Assembly: GCF_900129405.1 (NCBI RefSeq)
Contig: NZ_FQVQ01000003.1
Coordinates: 1 to 64,000, forward strand
Length of the DNA stretch: 64,000 bases
Direction of reading: 5' to 3'
DNA from: Flavobacterium fontis
GTDB taxonomy: Bacteria > Bacteroidota > Bacteroidia > Flavobacteriales > Flavobacteriaceae
The stretch's first letter is position 1, and every line of letters starts with the position of its first letter. A model generated the notes under the pieces. The model made no database searches. It was not told where the DNA came from and saw nothing but the letters and a program-made list of their open reading frames with translations. Made by a program: the position numbers and the translations under genes. This document shows, one piece after another, positions 27,210-35,437 of this stretch.

Positions 27210-28763
27210 TTATAAATCAAACTTAATTCCTTGTGCCAAGGGCAAACTCGTAGAATAGTTGATGGTATTCGTTTGACGACGCATATACACTTTCCATGCA
27301 TCTGATCCTGATTCGCGGCCCCCTCCGGTTTCTTTTTCACCCCCAAAAGCACCCCCAATTTCTGCTCCCGAGGTTCCGATATTTACATTGGCAATCCCAC
27401 AATCGGAGCCCGCAGCCGACAAGAAGGCTTCAGCCTCACGCAAATTATTGGTCATAATCGCTGATGACAAACCTTGGGCTACACCGTTTTGAATTTCGAT
27501 GGCTTCAGTGACATCGCCGCTATATTTTAATAAATACAATACCGGAGCAAAGGTTTCGTGTTGCACAATAGCAAAGTCGTTTTTCGCTTCAGCAATAGCG
27601 GGTTTCACATAACAACCGCTTTCATAACCAGCGCCCGTAAGTACGCCGCCTTCCACCAAAATTTTGCCCCCTTCAGCCACTACTTGTGCCAAGGCTTTGT
27701 TGTATTGTTCTACCGCATGGGTGTCGATGAGCGGCCCCACGTGATTGTTTTGATCCAACGGATTTCCAATACGCAACTGCCCGTAAGCGGCCACAATAGC
27801 GTCTTTTACTTTGTCATAAATACTTTCGTGAATAATCAAACGGCGGGTTGAGGTACAACGCTGTCCCGCGGTTCCTACAGCTCCAAAAACCGCACCGATA
27901 ACTGTCATTTTTATATCGGCGTCGGGCGTGACAATAATGGCATTGTTTCCACCCAATTCCAATAAAGAACGACCCAAACGTGCCGCTACTTCTTGGGCTA
28001 CAATTTTACCCATACGGGTCGAACCGGTAGCCGAAACCAACGGAACTCGAGTATCGCGATTTAACAATTGGCCAATTTTGTAATCGCCATTGATTAAACA
28101 AGAGATTCCTTCAGGTAAGTTGTTTTCACGTAGAACTTCGGCGATGATGTTTTGACAGGCGACGCCGCACAACGGTGTTTTTTCAGACGGTTTCCATACA
28201 CAAACGTCACCACAAATCCACGCCAAAGCCGTATTCCACGACCATACCGCCACAGGAAAGTTGAAAGCCGAAATGATTCCGACCACGCCCAGCGGATGGT
28301 ATTGTTCATACATACGGTGGGAAGGACGTTCCGAGTGCATCGTTAATCCGTGCAATTGACGCGATAAACCAACGGCAAAGTCACAAATATCAATCATCTC
28401 TTGTACTTCTCCCAAACCTTCTTGGTAGGATTTTCCCATTTCATAAGAAACCAATTTCCCAAGCGGTTCTTTATATTGACGTAATTTTTCTCCAAATTGA
28501 CGCACGATTTCGCCGCGCTTTGGGGCAGGCATCAAACGAAAGGTTTTAAAGGCTTCGGTAGCCGCTTGCATTACTTTTTCGTAATCGGCTTCGGTGGAAG
28601 CTTTTACTTTAGCAATTAATTGGCCGTCTACAGGGGAGTAACTTTCGATTACTTCACCTCCCGAAAACCACTGGCTTCCTGTAGAAGTTCCTTCGTTTAC
28701 CGCTTTAATTCCTAAGAGTTCCAAGGCTTCGGTCATGCCGAATTGTTGTGCAATAGTTGCCAT
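27210..28763 (-). CDS. Aldehyde dehydrogenase family protein, ALDH7 (antiquitin/AmaB)-like
   Basis: 517-aa NAD(P)-dependent aldehyde dehydrogenase. The catalytic nucleophile is C303 (GTAGQRCTSTRR) and the general base E269 (LLELGGNN); the cofactor motif SATGSTRMG is also present. Length, N terminus (FGMTEALELLGI) and C terminus (GSDAWKVYMRRQTNTINYS) fit ALDH7, whose members oxidise piperideine-6-carboxylate/aminoadipate semialdehyde in lysine breakdown. It follows 3-hydroxyanthranilate dioxygenase by 54 bp, which raises the alternative that it handles a tryptophan-pathway semialdehyde; a -7 box in the gap means the two may also be transcribed separately. Confidence 0.9.
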   Translation of the reverse strand: MATIAQQFGMTEALELLGIKAVNEGTSTGSQWFSGGEVIESYSPVDGQLIAKVKASTEADYEKVMQAATEAFKTFRLMPAPKRGEIVRQFGEKLRQYKEPLGKLVSYEMGKSYQEGLGEVQEMIDICDFAVGLSRQLHGLTMHSERPSHRMYEQYHPLGVVGIISAFNFPVAVWSWNTALAWICGDVCVWKPSEKTPLCGVACQNIIAEVLRENNLPEGISCLINGDYKIGQLLNRDTRVPLVSATGSTRMGKIVAQEVAARLGRSLLELGGNNAIIVTPDADIKMTVIGAVFGAVGTAGQRCTSTRRLIIHESIYDKVKDAIVAAYGQLRIGNPLDQNNHVGPLIDTHAVEQYNKALAQVVAEGGKILVEGGVLTGAGYESGCYVKPAIAEAKNDFAIVQHETFAPVLYLLKYSGDVTEAIEIQNGVAQGLSSAIMTNNLREAEAFLSAAGSDCGIANVNIGTSGAEIGGAFGGEKETGGGRESGSDAWKVYMRRQTNTINYSTSLPLAQGIKFDL

Positions 28764-28786
28764 AAATTCTAGTTTGTTTGTTGGGT

Positions 28787-28794
28787 CAAAAATA
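28787..28794 (-). promoter_or_regulatory. Candidate -7 box for the ALDH gene
   Basis: TATTTTTG on the minus strand, 23 bp upstream of the ALDH start; no spaced TTG seen. Confidence 0.4.
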
Positions 28795-28817
28795 ACGGAT
28801 TCTCGCGTAAAAAAAAG

Positions 28818-29351
28818 CTATTTTATAAAATTCGGATGGACAGGCATTTCTGTACCACATTGGGTGCATTTTCGCAAGGTCTCGGAGGTGTAAAAGGCTT
28901 TAAAATGCGGTAAAAAATCGGTTTCAATATCGGTCAATTCAAAATAAACTTCGTGGAGTTTGTGATTGCATTGGCCACAAAACCATAGCAATCCATCTTT
29001 ATAACCTTGGTTTTCGCGCTTTCGTTCAATCACCAAACCAATAGAACCTTCTGTTCGGGCTGGGGAGTGCGGTGTGCGCGCAGGAAGTAAAAACATGTCG
29101 CCAGGGCCCAAAGCGATAGCCTTTTTTTCACCGTCTTCTTGAATGTAAACCGTAATATGTCCTTCCAATTGGTAAAAAAGTTCTTCCGTTTCGTTGTAAT
29201 GAAAATCATTGCGGGCATTCGGACCCCCAACAATCATAACGATGTAATCTCCTGAATCGACATAGAGATTTTTATTGGCCACTGGAGGTTGCAAAAGATG
29301 TTTGTTGTTTGCAATCCATTGCGGAAGATTAAAGGGTTTTGCCGCTGCCAT
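28818..29351 (-). CDS. nbaC: 3-hydroxyanthranilate 3,4-dioxygenase
   Basis: 177-aa cupin dioxygenase that opens the ring of 3-hydroxyanthranilate to 2-amino-3-carboxymuconate semialdehyde, feeding quinolinate/NAD synthesis or tryptophan breakdown. The iron ligands H51, E57 and H95 and the substrate-binding R47 and R99 are all present at the positions known for the Cupriavidus enzyme. The C-terminal rubredoxin-like iron site is intact (C125, C128, C162, C165). The ATG of MAAAKPF gives the family length; the 11-codon upstream extension is rejected. Confidence 0.95.
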   Translation of the reverse strand: MAAAKPFNLPQWIANNKHLLQPPVANKNLYVDSGDYIVMIVGGPNARNDFHYNETEELFYQLEGHITVYIQEDGEKKAIALGPGDMFLLPARTPHSPARTEGSIGLVIERKRENQGYKDGLLWFCGQCNHKLHEVYFELTDIETDFLPHFKAFYTSETLRKCTQCGTEMPVHPNFIK

Positions 29352-29400
29352 AAGGATAGAAGTTAAAATACAAATTTTGGACACGAAAGGTACAAAATAA

Positions 29401-29424
29401 AAAAGTCAGCTGCTGCTGACTTTT
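29401..29424 (-). terminator. Terminator of the EEP-family gene
   Basis: 10-bp stem AAAAGTCAGC/GCTGACTTTT, 4-nt loop, 4 bp after the stop codon of the minus-strand gene at 29429; T-run on the minus strand. Confidence 0.88.
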
Positions 29425-29428
29425 GCTA

Positions 29429-30535
29429 TTATTTTACTTCCCGAACGAGGTAAACATACACCGGAAAGTGGTCGCTGTAACCAATTTCGGTGAGCGTATG
29501 CCTCAAAGGATAGCCTTTGTATTGGCCAAAATTTTGAATCATATAGGGTTTATTGTAAATCCCAGCTTTCCAGTATTGGAATTTCTTATAGTCTTTATCA
29601 ATAAAAGCTTCCGAAACCATGATTTGATCAAAAATATCACCGGCATCACGATGGAATAAGGTCGCATGTCCTTTGTAAAACATTTCTTCAAATGGATTGT
29701 AAATTCCTTTTTCCTTGACCTCTTCTTTTTTGCGTTTGGCGCCAATACCTTCTTTGACACTTTTATTGTAGGTACCGTCATTCAAGTCGCCCATGGTAAT
29801 GATTTTTGCTTTGGGATTAATCGCAAACAGCGAATCCATGATCTTTCGGTTCAACAAACCGGCAGCTTCACGAAACGGTGCACTCTTTTTTTCACCTCCT
29901 GAACGGGAAGGCCAGTGGTTGACGATAATACTCACCTCTTCCCCATCCAACAATCCTGTGACCAACAATTGATCACGAGTATAGACACGATTGGAGGATT
30001 TGTCGGCTTCCACTTTATCGTCGGATTCTTCTTTTTCCTTGTCTTTATCTTTATCACCTTTTCCTTCCATACTGCGATAAATATAAAGTGGAATACTAGC
30101 GTAACTGGTGGGCTTGAAATGTTTTTTCTGATACAGTAAAGCCACATCGATACCGCGTTTGTCGGGCGAATCAAAATGGATGATGCCGTAATCTTTATTG
30201 ACCAACAAGGGTTGTTTCACCAAATCTTCCAAAACCCCACGGTTTTCAATTTCACAACCGCCAATGAGCACAGGGCTATTGGTTTGTTGTTCTCCTGTTC
30301 CGATTTCAGAAAGTACTTTGGAAAGATTGTGTAATTTCTGACGGTATTTTTTATGGGTCCAATTTTGAGCACCATTTGGCAACCATTCCTCATCATTATT
30401 CTCTTGGTTAATGGTGTCAAACAAGTTTTCGAAATTGTAAAAGGCTACGGTGTGGAGTTCGAATTTCCCTTGAGAAAATAGAGCGTTTGTTGCTAATATG
30501 GCAAAAACAAACACGATATTTTTAATTTTCTTCAT
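29429..30535 (-). CDS. Secreted endonuclease/exonuclease/phosphatase family protein
   Basis: 368 aa with a signal peptide (cleavage near ALFSQG) and the EEP fold: FYNFENLFD near the N terminus, then INHWPSR, MGDLND and YSDHFPVYVYL at the end, which carry the metal-binding and catalytic Asn, Glu, Asp and His. A charged Lys/Glu/Asp-rich insert (around residues 155-180) is family-variable. It probably cleaves nucleic acids or phosphoesters outside the cytoplasm. I start at the ATG of MKKIKNIV; the three-codon longer frame needs a TTG start. It is divergent from a TonB-receptor operon. Confidence 0.87.
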   Translation of the reverse strand: MKKIKNIVFVFAILATNALFSQGKFELHTVAFYNFENLFDTINQENNDEEWLPNGAQNWTHKKYRQKLHNLSKVLSEIGTGEQQTNSPVLIGGCEIENRGVLEDLVKQPLLVNKDYGIIHFDSPDKRGIDVALLYQKKHFKPTSYASIPLYIYRSMEGKGDKDKDKEKEESDDKVEADKSSNRVYTRDQLLVTGLLDGEEVSIIVNHWPSRSGGEKKSAPFREAAGLLNRKIMDSLFAINPKAKIITMGDLNDGTYNKSVKEGIGAKRKKEEVKEKGIYNPFEEMFYKGHATLFHRDAGDIFDQIMVSEAFIDKDYKKFQYWKAGIYNKPYMIQNFGQYKGYPLRHTLTEIGYSDHFPVYVYLVREVK

Positions 30536-30555
30536 TTTAGTCAATTTAAATTAAA

Positions 30556-30577
30556 GTTAAGCTTGCGCAAACTTAAC
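30556..30577. promoter_or_regulatory. Near-perfect 22-bp palindrome (operator candidate 1)
   Basis: GTTAAG (30556-30561) and CTTAAC (30572-30577) flank a TTGCGCAA core (30563-30570); only one pair is mismatched. It lies directly downstream of the minus-strand -7 box at 30580-30587, where a repressor would block initiation of the EEP gene. Confidence 0.6.
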
Positions 30578-30579
30578 GC

Positions 30580-30587
30580 CAAAAGTA
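30580..30587 (-). promoter_or_regulatory. -7 box of the EEP-family gene
   Basis: TACTTTTG on the minus strand, an exact TAnnTTTG match, 44 bp from the ATG. No TTG at the expected -33 distance. Confidence 0.5.
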
Positions 30588-30607
30588 AATATTATAATGA
30601 AAAAATG

Positions 30608-30615
30608 TACCTTTG
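30608..30615 (+). promoter_or_regulatory. -7 box of the TonB-receptor operon
   Basis: TACCTTTG on the plus strand, an exact TAnnTTTG match, 56 bp from the receptor ATG. A -33 TTG is not apparent, which suggests activator or alternative control. Confidence 0.5.
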
Positions 30616-30621
30616 CTGGCT

Positions 30622-30638
30622 GTTAAGTTTATCTTAAC
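30622..30638. promoter_or_regulatory. 17-bp palindrome (operator candidate 2)
   Basis: GTTAAG (30622-30627), TTTAT, CTTAAC (30633-30638): the same half-sites as operator candidate 1 with a 5-bp spacer, 6 bp downstream of the plus-strand -7 box. It can also be read as direct half-sites TTAAG/TTAAC 11 bp apart. Confidence 0.6.
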
Positions 30639-30671
30639 TTTTTTTATATCAAAATTAACATTGCTTTATTT

Positions 30672-33542
30672 ATGAAAAAACTTGTTTATGTTACTTTACT
30701 GCTCCTTCAGTGCTGGGCTGCCGTTGCGCAATCTGGAAGCGGAGTGAAAGGTAAAGTAGTGGAAGCGAAGACGAACAAGGCCTTGCAAAACGTCATCGTT
30801 TCTATTCAGAACACCAACTTTACCCAAGTGACCAACCGCGAGGGGGAGTTTGTATTCAACGATTTAAATCCTGGAGCTGTCCTTTTGAAAGTGAGTAGCA
30901 CCGGATTTAAAGACCAACTTCTAAATGTAGAAGTCGCTAAGGGTCAAATCTCTGATTTAGGATTAATTATCTTGGAAGAGGATGTGACCTTAGAGCAGCA
31001 AATCAACTTGATTACTATTCTTGAAAACGACTTGAATGATGACAACAGCGGTTCTGAAAATACAGCAGGTTTGTTGCAAGCTTCTCGGGATACGTATCAA
31101 CAAGCCGCCGCGTTCAACTGGGGACAAGCTCGTTTCCGTATCCGTGGTTTAGACAATGAATATGCGACCACTATGATCAATGGTGTGGTGATGAATAAAT
31201 TGTTGGACAACCGTCCACAATGGGGGAACTGGGGGGGATTAAACGATGCTACGCGTAACCAAGAATTTACCATGGGTTCTGCCCCTTCTGATTATACCTT
31301 CGGTGGAATTTTAGGAACGCAAGAAATCAATACCCGCGCATCAATTTACCGCAAAGGTACCCGTTTGTCGTATGCTGGGACCAATACCAACTACAACTGG
31401 CGTGCCATGGCTACCCATGCTTCTGGAATGAATGCCGATGGATGGGCGTTTGTCATTTCGGCCTCGCGTCGTTGGGCACAAGAAGCGTATTTTGAGGGAA
31501 CTGATTACTCTGCAAATTCGCTTTTTGCTAGCATTGAAAAACGAATCAACGACAACCATAGTTTGAACTTAACCACCATTTATGCACAAAACCGTCGGGG
31601 TCGTAACTCTTCCAATACCGATGAAATCAACAGTATTGCCGGAGTGAACTACAACTCTTTCTGGGGTTGGCAAGATGGAGAAAAACGCAATTCTCGTGAC
31701 CGTGAGGTGGACGAACCTATTTTGATGCTTACCCACTATTGGAAACTAAGCGACAAAACACGTTTGACTTCCAATGTAATGTACCAGTTCGGTAAAATTG
31801 GAAACTCGCGTTTGGACTTCGTGAATGCAGCGAATCCTGATCCAACGTATTACCAAAACTTACCTAGTTATTTTACCTCTTTGTATGAAAATGATCCTTC
31901 TGTGGTACCCGCATCTGCTTACCAACCTGGAGGTTTAGGAGGTGTATTTACGCCCAACTTGGTAGGAGCTATGGACGCGCCGTTTTTAACCCAACGTCAA
32001 ATCGATTGGAATGCCATGTACCGCGCCAATACAACGCCTATTTTGGACGCCAATGGTAATGAAATTGGTCGTCAAGCCGCTGAAAGTAAATACGTTTTGT
32101 ATGAAGATCGTACAGATGATAACTTGTTTGTCGCCAATACCATCTTAAGTTCACAGCTAGCTGATAACATTGTGATGAATGGGGGAGCGAGCTACAGCCG
32201 TTTGAAATCGGCCAACTTCCAAATGTTGACCGACTTATTGGGAGGTTCTCATTTTGTAGATGTTGATCCATTTCAGTCTGGGACAGCACAACAACCCGAC
32301 TTAAATAATCCGAATCGTCGTGTAGGTGAAGGGGATAAATATGGCTATAATTACAATTTGTTTGCCGACCATATCGACGCCTTTACCCAGTTTAAATTTA
32401 CGTACAAAAAAGTAGATTTTTACTTGGGACAGTCCTTTAGCCGTAAAACATACCAACGCGAAGGGTTATACCGAAATGGAATTTACGCCAACTCTTCTTT
32501 TGGGAAAAGTGAAAAAGTTGATTTTGACAATTTTGGATTCAAAGGAGGGTTAACCTATAAAGTTACAGGTAAACACTTTTTGACCATGAACAGTCTTTTC
32601 ATGACCAAAGCGCCATCGATGCGTAATGTGTTTTTCAATGCTCGTTTAAGCAATACTCCGATTCGCAATTTAGAAAGCGAGCGCGTGTCTAACTTGGATT
32701 TGAGTTATGCGATCAAAACGCCAACCTTCAAAGCGCGTATCACAGCTTATTACGCTAACATTCAAAATGCTACCGAAACCTCTTTCTTCTTTGCTGAGGG
32801 AGCTTTTGAAGATAACGATGGTGACGGAGGCGATGCTTTCGTAGCTGAGATTGTTACGGGATTGGATAAATTGAATTTTGGAGCCGAGTTAGGTTTGGAA
32901 TACCAAATCACTTCTACCATTAAAGCTACTGCGGCGGCTTCCTATGGACAGTTTACGTACAACAGCAATCCAAATGTAGTGTTGAACGATGACACCCGAG
33001 CAGCTCGTGGATTATCGACTTTAGTGAATTTAGGAGAATCTAAATTGAAAAACTACCGTCAACCGGGTATCCCTAATCAAGCGTATGCCGTCGGTTTAGA
33101 ATACCGCGATCCTAAGTTCTGGTGGGTAGGAGCCAATGTAAACTACTTGGCCGATACGTATTTGGATGTTTCTTCTGTATTACGCACCAATAGTTTCTTA
33201 CGTAATCCATTAGATGCCAATGGATTCCAATTCCCCGAAGCCACTCAAGAACGTGTGGATCAATTGTTGAAACAAGAAAAATTCGATCCGTACACACTTG
33301 TCAACTTAACCGGAGGAAAATCGTGGAGAATTTCTGGTAAAAATCCAATCACCTTGGGATTATTTGCCACGTTAAATAATATCTTTGATGTACGTTACAA
33401 AACGGGCGGATTTGAACAAGCACGTAATGCCAATTTCCGTGAGTTAAACCAAGATGTATCTAGTGGAACTCCTGCTTTTGCACCACGTTATTTCTACGGT
33501 TTCGGACGTACCTACTTCTTCAATTTTTACATTAATTTCTAA
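30672..33542 (+). CDS. TonB-dependent receptor with N-terminal carboxypeptidase-regulatory domain
   Basis: 956-aa outer-membrane receptor: signal peptide (cleavage near AVAQS), carboxypeptidase-D-regulatory-like domain (about 24-105), plug (about 115-240, with RFRIRGLDNEYATTMINGVVMN) and a 22-strand barrel ending in the aromatic signature FFNFYINF. It imports an unknown substrate using TonB energy. It is co-transcribed with a DUF5689 lipoprotein (18-bp gap) and a lipocalin-like lipoprotein, and is divergent from a secreted EEP nuclease/phosphatase, so nucleic-acid-derived phosphate or nucleosides are plausible cargo; that is inference from context only. Confidence 0.93.
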   Translation: MKKLVYVTLLLLQCWAAVAQSGSGVKGKVVEAKTNKALQNVIVSIQNTNFTQVTNREGEFVFNDLNPGAVLLKVSSTGFKDQLLNVEVAKGQISDLGLIILEEDVTLEQQINLITILENDLNDDNSGSENTAGLLQASRDTYQQAAAFNWGQARFRIRGLDNEYATTMINGVVMNKLLDNRPQWGNWGGLNDATRNQEFTMGSAPSDYTFGGILGTQEINTRASIYRKGTRLSYAGTNTNYNWRAMATHASGMNADGWAFVISASRRWAQEAYFEGTDYSANSLFASIEKRINDNHSLNLTTIYAQNRRGRNSSNTDEINSIAGVNYNSFWGWQDGEKRNSRDREVDEPILMLTHYWKLSDKTRLTSNVMYQFGKIGNSRLDFVNAANPDPTYYQNLPSYFTSLYENDPSVVPASAYQPGGLGGVFTPNLVGAMDAPFLTQRQIDWNAMYRANTTPILDANGNEIGRQAAESKYVLYEDRTDDNLFVANTILSSQLADNIVMNGGASYSRLKSANFQMLTDLLGGSHFVDVDPFQSGTAQQPDLNNPNRRVGEGDKYGYNYNLFADHIDAFTQFKFTYKKVDFYLGQSFSRKTYQREGLYRNGIYANSSFGKSEKVDFDNFGFKGGLTYKVTGKHFLTMNSLFMTKAPSMRNVFFNARLSNTPIRNLESERVSNLDLSYAIKTPTFKARITAYYANIQNATETSFFFAEGAFEDNDGDGGDAFVAEIVTGLDKLNFGAELGLEYQITSTIKATAAASYGQFTYNSNPNVVLNDDTRAARGLSTLVNLGESKLKNYRQPGIPNQAYAVGLEYRDPKFWWVGANVNYLADTYLDVSSVLRTNSFLRNPLDANGFQFPEATQERVDQLLKQEKFDPYTLVNLTGGKSWRISGKNPITLGLFATLNNIFDVRYKTGGFEQARNANFRELNQDVSSGTPAFAPRYFYGFGRTYFFNFYINF

Positions 33543-33560
33543 AAAAAATAAAAGCACAAT

Positions 33561-34931
33561 ATGAAAACAACTTTTTTTAAACCCGTTCTTGCGCTAACGC
33601 TTTTAGCAAGTACTTTTGTCGGTTGTGTGAACGACGATGATTACGATACGCCTCAAGTTAATTGTATCGAAACGACCTTGGTGAAAACCAAAGAAGTTGC
33701 GGAAATTACTGCGGGATCTACCGTAGCACAGTACACCCAAGACGATGTGATTGAAGCCTATGTAGTTTCTTCCGATAAAGGGGGTAACTTCTTCAAATCG
33801 ATTTCTTTTCAAACGATTCCTACGACAGCAAATCCTGTTCCTTCTGCGTTCAGTGTGCCTGTAGATGTAACGTCAACGTTTATTACGTTTGAACCCGGAC
33901 GTAAAGTATTAATCAAAATGAAAGATTTGTACACCGACGTAAGCAATGGAGGTCGTCGTTTTGGGGGATTGTTTGTAAATTCTACGGGAACCGCGTCGGT
34001 TGGTCGTTTGGCGCCAGCACTTTACCGTTCCGTTTTGAACAAAGCTTGTACCCTTGTTCCTGAAGACCAATTAAAGCGCACCTTGACGATTCCTCAATTG
34101 TTGAATGATGCCAACATCAATACTTTGGTAGAATTGGAAAATGTTCAGTTTTCTAACCAAGCGATTACCACTACGTATTACGATGCAAATAATGACTTAG
34201 GTGGAGCGACCAATCACTTGTTGGTAGATGCCGATGGAAATACAGTAATTTTCCGTACCAGTAGTTTTGCCAACTTTGCTTCTCGTCCTGTGGCTTCTGG
34301 CCGTGGGAAAGTGCGTGGTATCTTGACAAAATTTGGTTCTGACTACCAGTTTGTTGCCCGTACGGAAGAAGATATTAAATTGACAGGACCTCGTTTGGTA
34401 CCGTTGTTCTCTGAAAACTTTGAAGGAATTGCCAACACAGGAAACAACCAATTCATTGCTTTACCCGGATGGAGTAACGTATCAATGAATGGTGGAAATG
34501 AACGTTGGGAAGCTCGTATCTTCAGCGGAAATAAATACGCGCAGTTTTCTCCTTTTGGATTAACGCCAGCTGAAAACAACGTAGATACGCGTTTAATTAC
34601 ACCAGGAATCAATTTGACAGGTACCACTGGAGCTTTCTTGCGTTTTGGGTCAAAAATTGGTTTTGCCAATGGTGAGGCGGTTACGGTATGGATTTCGACC
34701 AACTATAATGGTTCAGGATTGGTTGCCGATGTAAATGCTGCAACTTGGACCCAATTGCCGGCTACTTTTGCACCACAAACGACAAGTTTCCCAACCAACT
34801 TTACCAGTTCAGGAAATGTGGATTTATCTGCGTATACCGGAACCGTGTACATTTCGTTCCGTTATGTAGGAGGTACCAATAATATTACCTCGACGTACCA
34901 AATTGACAACATTGAAGTTATTGCACAATAA
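33561..34931 (+). CDS. DUF5689 domain-containing surface lipoprotein
   Basis: 456 aa. Lipobox STFVGC with the lipidated cysteine at residue 22. Residues about 35-275 match the DUF5689 pattern (DDVIEAYVVSSDKGGNFFKSISFQ, GGLFVN, VELENVQF, GILTKFGSDYQFVARTEEDI). The C-terminal 170 residues form a choice-of-anchor-J-like beta sandwich (FSENFEGI...YISFRYVGG). It is likely a surface-exposed partner of the TonB receptor immediately upstream, analogous to a SusD-like binding protein. Confidence 0.87.
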   Translation: MKTTFFKPVLALTLLASTFVGCVNDDDYDTPQVNCIETTLVKTKEVAEITAGSTVAQYTQDDVIEAYVVSSDKGGNFFKSISFQTIPTTANPVPSAFSVPVDVTSTFITFEPGRKVLIKMKDLYTDVSNGGRRFGGLFVNSTGTASVGRLAPALYRSVLNKACTLVPEDQLKRTLTIPQLLNDANINTLVELENVQFSNQAITTTYYDANNDLGGATNHLLVDADGNTVIFRTSSFANFASRPVASGRGKVRGILTKFGSDYQFVARTEEDIKLTGPRLVPLFSENFEGIANTGNNQFIALPGWSNVSMNGGNERWEARIFSGNKYAQFSPFGLTPAENNVDTRLITPGINLTGTTGAFLRFGSKIGFANGEAVTVWISTNYNGSGLVADVNAATWTQLPATFAPQTTSFPTNFTSSGNVDLSAYTGTVYISFRYVGGTNNITSTYQIDNIEVIAQ

Positions 34932-34932
34932 G

Positions 34933-35382
34933 ATGAAGAAGTTCGTATTCCTTTTAATGGCACTCCCTTTGCTTTTTACCGCTTGTGGAGAAGACGAAGA
35001 GACGTTTGTGCAACAAAATTACCTCGTGGGCAAATGGGAAATTACCCAAACGGGGACGATGAATGCACAAGGCGCCATCAACTACACCAATTATGTAAAT
35101 GATGCCAATTGTGATAAAGACAATTACATCTTTAATGCTGATTTTACCTATCAACAAAACGATTTTGTGAATTCAGGAACGTGTACCAACCAATCAATTT
35201 CGGGAACGTACAACCGTTTGTCGACCAGTCTAACTTTGCGTTATACCACCAACGCTGGAGGTTCGACTCAAGTAATTACGCAATCGCTAACCATAGTATC
35301 GTTAACCTATACCGAAATTGTAGTGGCCTACACCACCAGTAACTCCAATCAATTGGTGTACTTAAAAATGACCAAAGTATAG
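34933..35382 (+). CDS. Lipocalin-like lipoprotein
   Basis: 149 aa. Short signal with lipobox LLFTAC (C18) and a small beta-barrel of lipocalin type, beginning with the hallmark VGKWEIT and ending YLKMTK. It begins 1 bp after the DUF5689 stop, so it belongs to the same transcript. A 10-codon longer start inside the upstream gene is rejected because it lacks a signal peptide. Its role in uptake is unknown. Confidence 0.82.
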   Translation: MKKFVFLLMALPLLFTACGEDEETFVQQNYLVGKWEITQTGTMNAQGAINYTNYVNDANCDKDNYIFNADFTYQQNDFVNSGTCTNQSISGTYNRLSTSLTLRYTTNAGGSTQVITQSLTIVSLTYTEIVVAYTTSNSNQLVYLKMTKV

Positions 35383-35403
35383 TCTATTCGATACCGATAG
35401 TCC

Positions 35404-35437
35404 AAAAAAAGAGCCTCAATTTTGAGGCTCTTTTTTT
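35404..35437. terminator. Bidirectional terminator
   Basis: AAAAAAAGAGCCTC paired with GAGGCTCTTTTTTT, inner AATTTT; serves the receptor operon (plus) and gpsA (minus). The gpsA stop codon overlaps its right T-run. Confidence 0.92.
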
